From: Anaerolineales bacterium
GTDB lineage: Bacteria; Chloroflexota; Anaerolineae; Anaerolineales; Villigracilaceae
Assembly: GCA_016928525.1 (NCBI GenBank)
Contig: JAFGKO010000051.1
Span: 1 to 16,148 of the forward strand
DNA length: 16,148 nucleotides
Direction of reading: 5' to 3'
The position numbers and the translations under genes were made by a program. A model generated the notes under the pieces. That model was given only the letters and a program-made list of their open reading frames with translations. It was not told the origin of the DNA and ran no database searches. Of the stretch, positions 12,010-16,148 are shown piece after piece. Each line of letters starts with the position of its first letter. Positions within the stretch are counted from its first letter, which is position 1.

Positions 12010-13474
12010 ATGAATGAGCCAGCGTGCGTGCACGTAAGGCCAGGCGATTGGTTAAACCATCGAATATGAATTTATGAAAGGGGAACATGGCATACCAGTA
12101 AAGTAATCCGGTCAAGCCATGCACGTCAAAGTAGGCGTTGACCCTCAAGAGCGTTTTGTTATCTTCTTGAGGTAGGGATTCGAATTGCAGCCAGGCATCA
12201 CCCGGGACTTTCATCTCAGCCCGCAGGCGCATCAAACGGTTGGGGTCGAGCGCTTCCACACGCCAAAAGTCAAGAGAATCACCCGGCCAGATTTCATCCG
12301 GATGACGGCGCCCACGCCGCAAGCCCACTCCGCCGACCAGCTTGTCAAGCCAGCCGCGAATCACCCAGGCCCAGTCCATGTAGAGCCAGCCGCGCTCCCC
12401 TCCCAGTCCCGTGTAAGCACGAAAAACCGCTTCAGGGGATACATCGACCACCATTTGCCGCTGCTCAATCATCAAACCCTCTTTCACTGTAAAAGTGTAA
12501 GGTTTGACGTCTCCAGCTGTTGTCACCAGCGCATCAGACCAGGATGTTTCTACGTTATCACGACTGATGCGCCGTAAAGCGAGATGTGTCGCCGTTTGGA
12601 AATCGATGGGTCTTATATTCGGGAAGAGTTTCTTTGCCAGGTCATCATGTACTACCAGCTTGGCGCGCAAGCCCTCGATCAGCGGCAATATAATGCGCCA
12701 GTGGATAGGTGTCACCATATGAATCCAGTAAGCGGAAAGGCGCGGCGCATAAAAGGGGGTAGGAATAAGGAAACGCTTCAACCCGCGCTCTTTTGCGTAT
12801 GCAAACAGCATGTCAGCATAGGTCAGTCGCGTTGCGCCGCCAATCTCGATCATCTTGCCTTTGCTTTTTGGGGTTTCAAGCGCTTCCACCAGATATGAAA
12901 GCGCATCACGGATGGCAATCGGCTGCGCCATTGAGAAGAACCAGCGCGGACAGATAAACAAGAACTCTCGTTCAGACAGGTAACGAATCATCTCGAATAA
13001 TACGCTGCCCGATCCAACGATCATACCGGCCCTGAATTCGGTCACTGGAATGCTGCCACTCGAACGCAAGATATAACCGGTCTCATGCCGGGCGCGCAGA
13101 TACGGCGAAAGATAATCAGTGGTATCAACCAATTCGCCGAGGTAGATAATGCGTTTAATCCCCGCTTCTTCAGCCGCTTCAGCAAAATTGCGCGCCGCGG
13201 TCATATCGCGACGGGCATCCAATTTATCACCCTGAAAACCGTGGATTAAATAATACGCAACGGACACACCTTGCATCGCTGCTACGAGCGACCTTTTATC
13301 AAGCGCGTCACCTTTCACAACCTCAGCCTGCTCCCGCCATGGACGGCCCTCCAACCGTTCCGGATCCCGAGCCATGCAGCGGACCCGGTAACCCGCTTCG
13401 ATCAGTCTCGGGGCCAATCTCCCACCGACATAACCGGTTGCACCTGTTACCAGAATCAAATCAGACTTTGCCAT
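12002..13474 (-). CDS. NmrA-like atypical SDR with C-terminal DUF2867 domain (paralogue 1)
   Basis: The protein is 490 aa with the same two-domain layout as the following gene. The N-terminal SDR part has TGATGYVGG (10-18), YYLIH (74-78), IIYLGELVD and PVTEFRAGMIVGSGSVLFEMIRYL. The DUF2867-type part is at about 330-480 (GWLYMDWAWVIRGWLDKLVGG, GDSLDFWRVE, LMRLRAEMKVPGDAWLQF). I chose the ATG at 13474 because GGGAAG stands just before it and MAKSDLILVTG is a normal SDR start. It is first of the two-gene unit and divergent from comEC, with a TATAAT (13507-13502) in the shared 85-bp gap. Shared motifs throughout show a tandem duplication. The substrate is unknown; the neighbouring prenyl synthase hints at isoprenoid chemistry but does not prove it. 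Confidence 0.88.
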   Translation of the reverse strand: MAKSDLILVTGATGYVGGRLAPRLIEAGYRVRCMARDPERLEGRPWREQAEVVKGDALDKRSLVAAMQGVSVAYYLIHGFQGDKLDARRDMTAARNFAEAAEEAGIKRIIYLGELVDTTDYLSPYLRARHETGYILRSSGSIPVTEFRAGMIVGSGSVLFEMIRYLSEREFLFICPRWFFSMAQPIAIRDALSYLVEALETPKSKGKMIEIGGATRLTYADMLFAYAKERGLKRFLIPTPFYAPRLSAYWIHMVTPIHWRIILPLIEGLRAKLVVHDDLAKKLFPNIRPIDFQTATHLALRRISRDNVETSWSDALVTTAGDVKPYTFTVKEGLMIEQRQMVVDVSPEAVFRAYTGLGGERGWLYMDWAWVIRGWLDKLVGGVGLRRGRRHPDEIWPGDSLDFWRVEALDPNRLMRLRAEMKVPGDAWLQFESLPQEDNKTLLRVNAYFDVHGLTGLLYWYAMFPFHKFIFDGLTNRLALRARTLAHSYG

Positions 13475-13501
13475 GCACTTCCCTTTTATCGAATTTCTCA
13501 A

Positions 13502-13530
13502 ATTATACCTGCTTGAAGTTTAGGACGGTT
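13502..13530 (-). promoter_or_regulatory. Possible promoter of the DUF2867-SDR pair
   Basis: A perfect -10 TATAAT (13507-13502) lies on the minus strand, 27 nt before the start codon. With a 17-nt spacer the -35 would be AACCGT, a poor match, so an activator may be needed. On the plus strand TTGAAG (13513-13518), an 18-nt spacer and TACAAT (13537-13542) could serve comEC; that TACAAT is part of the perfect palindrome ATTGTACAAT (13533-13542). Confidence 0.4.
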
Positions 13531-13559
13531 TCATTGTACAATCGCCTGTAGGAACTCCT

Positions 13560-15992
13560 GTGGAGCAAACTCTCAACCGTCTACGCACTTTGCCGCTGTT
13601 CTGGCTCTCGCTGGCCTTTATCGTTGGAATTATTCTGGCCAGTGAAGTTTCGCTCACCTATGACATCTGGATAATCCTGGCGGGTATATTTCTCTTATTC
13701 GGGCTTCGTCCGCATAAGCCAGCCGAAATTTTACATCTTTCCACAAGAACGTACTTGATCATCGTACTATCGCTGGTTAGTTTCTGTTTGGGCGGATTCC
13801 GTTACCAACTGAATATCCCAACAATCGACGCTTTCCACATTGCCTGGTACAACGACCGAGAATACGATGTGCTCGTCACTGGCACACTGGACGCACCACC
13901 GGATTACCGCGATACGTATACCAATCTTTATGTAAAAGTTGAAGCTGTTGACACGGGTTCAGGGGATTTGCCTGTTGAAGGTTTGCTACTGGCACGAGTC
14001 TTCCCCAACGAGACTTATGAATACGGTGAACGTGTTCGCATCCGTGGGAAGCTGGTTACACCGCCTGAGAACGAAGAATTCTCTTATAGAGAGTATCTGG
14101 CCCGGCAAGGTATCCACTCCTACATGTCACGCACCGAGGTCACTCATCTGCCTGGTGATGGCGGCGACCCGGTCAAAAAAGCAATCTATGCCTTCAAAGA
14201 CAAAGCATTCGAAAATATTTATCTCATATTCCCTGATCCAGAAGCCTCCCTTTTGGCGGGCATCTTATTAGGTGTAGATACTGGCCTCCCCAAAGATTTA
14301 CAGCAGGCATTCAAGGATACCGGCACGGCACATATCATTGCCATCTCTGGATTCAACATTGCTATTATCGCCGGGCTGTTTTTCACGCTCTTCAGCCGCA
14401 TACTTGGTCAAGTGCGCGGTTCCATTGCGGCTATTTTGGGGATAGCGCTTTACACTTTCCTGGTTGGCGCTGACGCAGCCGTCGTCCGTGCTGCCATCAT
14501 GGGAGGCCTTTCTCTTACTATCCGCCAATTCGGGCGTCGCAACGATGGTTTGAGCGCCCTGATGTTATCCGCTGCTCTCATGGCCGCCTTCATGAATCCC
14601 AATATCCCCTGGGATGTTGGCTTCCAACTTTCCTTCTTTGCTACTCTGGGTCTTATCCTTTATGCTGAACCTTTTCAGGAATGGGCTGTCAGGATCATCA
14701 CTCGCTATACATCACCGGGCGCCGCTCAAAAGCTGGCCACCCCTATCTCGGAATACTTCCTCTTCACCCTGGCCGCTCAACTCACCACTCTGCCTATCAT
14801 GGCCTACCATTTCAAGCGTATTTCGCTGGTTTCGCTGATTGCCAATCCCTTCATCCTGCCTGTCCAACCCGCTGTGATGATTCTGGGCGGGATTGCTGTG
14901 CTGCTCAGCCTGATCTGGTTGCCACTGGGAGCGATTGCCGCTTTTAGCGCCTGGCCTTTCGTCGCTTACACCATTCGCCTGGTGGAACTGTTCGACCGCC
15001 TGCCAAACGGCGTCATTGTCTTGGGGAATCTCTCACTCTGGTTGGTCTTTCTCTTCTACATTGCGCTTCTCACCTGGACCTTTTTCCGCCACCGTTTAAA
15101 AAACCTTTTTACTGGCGAGCAGGCCAGTCTCCCTACTTTGCCTGCTGTTACAATTGTCACCGTTCTTACTGTGCTTGTCATGGTAACCTGGCGGGCTGTT
15201 TTCACCACTCCCGATGGACGACTTCACATCACCTTCCTGAATGTTGGCTCGGCGGATGCTATCCTGATCCAGACTCCCGGCGGGCAGAACCTGCTCATCA
15301 ATGGCGGCCCTAGTGCCTCACTGCTCTCGGACGGGCTTGGCCGCCGCCTGCCGCCCCTCAACCGGCATTTGGACTGGCTGATCATCGCATCCACACAGGA
15401 AAACCAGCTATCTGGCCTGCCACGCGTGGTAGAGCGTATTCCCCCCTCCAATGTGTTATGGGCCGGTAATGTAGAGGCCTCTTTCTCCGCCCGCAACTTG
15501 GACGAGTGGTTCATTGACCAAAGCATCCCCATCACGCGCGCTGAGGCAGGCTCTGAATTGGATCTTGGAGAGGGCGCTTTCCTGCACATTCTCAATGTTA
15601 ATTCGCGCGGCGCCATCTTGCTACTGGAATGGAATGAATTTCGGGCTTTGCTGCCAGTAGGAATGAACTTTACCGCCCTGGAAGAACTCAAGTATGGAGA
15701 AGATATCGAGTTGGTTTCTGCACTCTTATTAGGGGATTCCGGCTATGCACCGATCAATCCTCCCGGGTGGATCGCCAACTTGAATCCGCAACTCATTATC
15801 ATAAGTGTTACTGCTGGTGACCCGGATGGCTTGCCACAAGAAGGAACGCTAGAGGCGATAAAGGATTATTCTCTCTTGCGTACCGATTACAATGGCTGGA
15901 TCGAGGTCACAACGGATGGGGCGGAGATGTGGGTTGAAGTCGAGAAGCGGGCTCAAGACGCCATTAGAAGCGATACTGAAATCCAACCATAA
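13560..15992 (+). CDS. comEC: ComEC/Rec2 family DNA-uptake channel
   Basis: This inner-membrane channel for single-stranded DNA in natural transformation is 810 aa, full length for the family. It has N-terminal membrane segments (about 12-80), an OB-like extracytoplasmic part (about 100-200), the competence core with many membrane segments (about 225-545), including LLGVDTGLPKDLQQAFKDTG, HIIAISGFNIAI and WDVGFQLSFFATLGL, and a C-terminal metallo-beta-lactamase-like domain (about 554-790). In that last domain the usual ligands are missing: FLNVGSADAIL has Asn where Asp is usual, INGGP replaces xDGGP, and ASTQENQLSGL stands where HxHxDH is expected. Nuclease activity is therefore unlikely. I chose the GTG at 13560, with AGGA 6 nt upstream. 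There is no operon partner in view. Confidence 0.93.
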   Translation: MEQTLNRLRTLPLFWLSLAFIVGIILASEVSLTYDIWIILAGIFLLFGLRPHKPAEILHLSTRTYLIIVLSLVSFCLGGFRYQLNIPTIDAFHIAWYNDREYDVLVTGTLDAPPDYRDTYTNLYVKVEAVDTGSGDLPVEGLLLARVFPNETYEYGERVRIRGKLVTPPENEEFSYREYLARQGIHSYMSRTEVTHLPGDGGDPVKKAIYAFKDKAFENIYLIFPDPEASLLAGILLGVDTGLPKDLQQAFKDTGTAHIIAISGFNIAIIAGLFFTLFSRILGQVRGSIAAILGIALYTFLVGADAAVVRAAIMGGLSLTIRQFGRRNDGLSALMLSAALMAAFMNPNIPWDVGFQLSFFATLGLILYAEPFQEWAVRIITRYTSPGAAQKLATPISEYFLFTLAAQLTTLPIMAYHFKRISLVSLIANPFILPVQPAVMILGGIAVLLSLIWLPLGAIAAFSAWPFVAYTIRLVELFDRLPNGVIVLGNLSLWLVFLFYIALLTWTFFRHRLKNLFTGEQASLPTLPAVTIVTVLTVLVMVTWRAVFTTPDGRLHITFLNVGSADAILIQTPGGQNLLINGGPSASLLSDGLGRRLPPLNRHLDWLIIASTQENQLSGLPRVVERIPPSNVLWAGNVEASFSARNLDEWFIDQSIPITRAEAGSELDLGEGAFLHILNVNSRGAILLLEWNEFRALLPVGMNFTALEELKYGEDIELVSALLLGDSGYAPINPPGWIANLNPQLIIISVTAGDPDGLPQEGTLEAIKDYSLLRTDYNGWIEVTTDGAEMWVEVEKRAQDAIRSDTEIQP

Positions 15993-16007
15993 ACTGCATG
16001 AAAGAAA

Positions 16008-16041
16008 GCGAAAGGCTCTGTCAATCGACAGAGCCTTTCGC
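16008..16041. terminator. Strong hairpin between convergent comEC and pilin genes, probably a two-way terminator
   Basis: GCGAAAGGCTCTGTC (16008-16022) and GACAGAGCCTTTCGC (16027-16041) form a perfect 15-bp stem with a 4-nt loop. On the minus strand it is followed by the T-rich TTTCTTTC. On the plus strand the tail is weaker (GCTACTAATTT). It lies 15 nt after the comEC stop and about 21 nt after the stop of the gene on the other strand. Confidence 0.8.
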
Positions 16042-16062
16042 GCTACTAATTTGAACTTAGTT

Positions 16063-16148
16063 TTATGAAACGCCGGAGAGGCTGTCATTGATGGTGCTGA
16101 AGACGTTGCCAATGATCGGGCCAAGCAACATGAGGACCGCAATAACAA
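16063..16148 (-). CDS. Flp-family (type IVb) pilin, 3' end only
   Basis: Only the last 27 codons and the TAA (16065-16063) are inside the window; the first whole codon is at 16146-16144. The tail reads VIAVLMLLGPIIGNV then FSTINDSLSGVS: a hydrophobic helix end followed by a short polar tail with the GPxIGNVF word I recognise from Flp-type pilins. If correct, it is the C-terminus of a small structural pilin of the Tad type. This would sit well beside comEC, because Tad-like pili can serve in DNA uptake, but that link is inference. The call rests on a short stretch. Confidence 0.55.
   Translation of the reverse strand, partial: VIAVLMLLGPIIGNVFSTINDSLSGVS

Noticed and set aside
15849..16148. 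Minus-strand frame of 99 codons beginning at the right edge
   Set aside because: It crosses the terminator hairpin and the comEC 3' end. The frame beside it, ending at 16063, has pilin-like hydrophobic character and fits better.

Overview
The window looks like a chromosomal segment of a Chloroflexota bacterium, most likely an Anaerolineae-type lineage. This is inferred from the FMN-riboswitch-linked RibXY-type riboflavin transporter, a T-box leader, the ComEC type, Flp-type pilin remains and many short palindromic interspersed repeats in the gaps. There is no rRNA, tRNA, CRISPR array, transposase or phage gene, and the genes look vertically inherited.

Left part (1-8300), all on the minus strand, read right to left. 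A consensus sigma70 promoter (8300-8272) drives a T-box leader with an intrinsic terminator (about 8266-7960). Downstream lie an NAD-dependent epimerase (7851-6886), a classical SDR (6883-6113) and valyl-tRNA synthetase (6126-3409), packed with a 2-nt gap and a 14-nt overlap. A terminator follows valS. A small 2[4Fe-4S] ferredoxin (3258-3070) has its own TTGACA-17-TAATTT promoter. Next comes an FMN riboswitch (3034-2882) with an intrinsic terminator (2842-2811) that controls a three-gene ABC importer: permease (ribX-like), lipoprotein binding protein of the NMT1/THI5-like fold (ribY-like) and ATPase. The riboswitch points to riboflavin or another flavin as substrate, rather than the thiamine precursor the protein family alone would suggest.

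Middle part (8300-13500). A second consensus promoter, back to back with the T-box promoter, drives a GbsR/MarR-type regulator, a long-chain polyprenyl diphosphate synthase and an SRPBCC-like gene broken by a single in-frame TAG. A palindrome overlaps the -10 element of the regulator's promoter, and part of it recurs at the start of the prenyl synthase gene. Converging on this set from the other strand are two tandem paralogues of about 470-490 aa. Each has an NmrA-like SDR domain followed by a DUF2867-type domain.

Right part (13500-16148). A full-length ComEC/Rec2 DNA-uptake channel (GTG start) has a C-terminal metallo-beta-lactamase-like domain without the expected metal ligands. A strong hairpin follows, and then the tail of a Flp-type pilin gene enters from the opposite strand.

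The most striking signal at large scale is the placement of short repeats. At least six kinds of small inverted or heptameric repeat sit in places where extra sequence is tolerated: loops of the FMN riboswitch, the linker of the T-box leader, two surface loops or linkers inside valS, and the gaps between the transporter genes, where they supply a stop codon and the sequence just upstream of two start codons. I found no convincing wholly new defence or metabolic system. The best candidates for new biology are the repeat-invaded RNA switches, the T-box operon with two SDR genes ahead of valS, and the prenyl synthase/SRPBCC/DUF2867-SDR neighbourhood.
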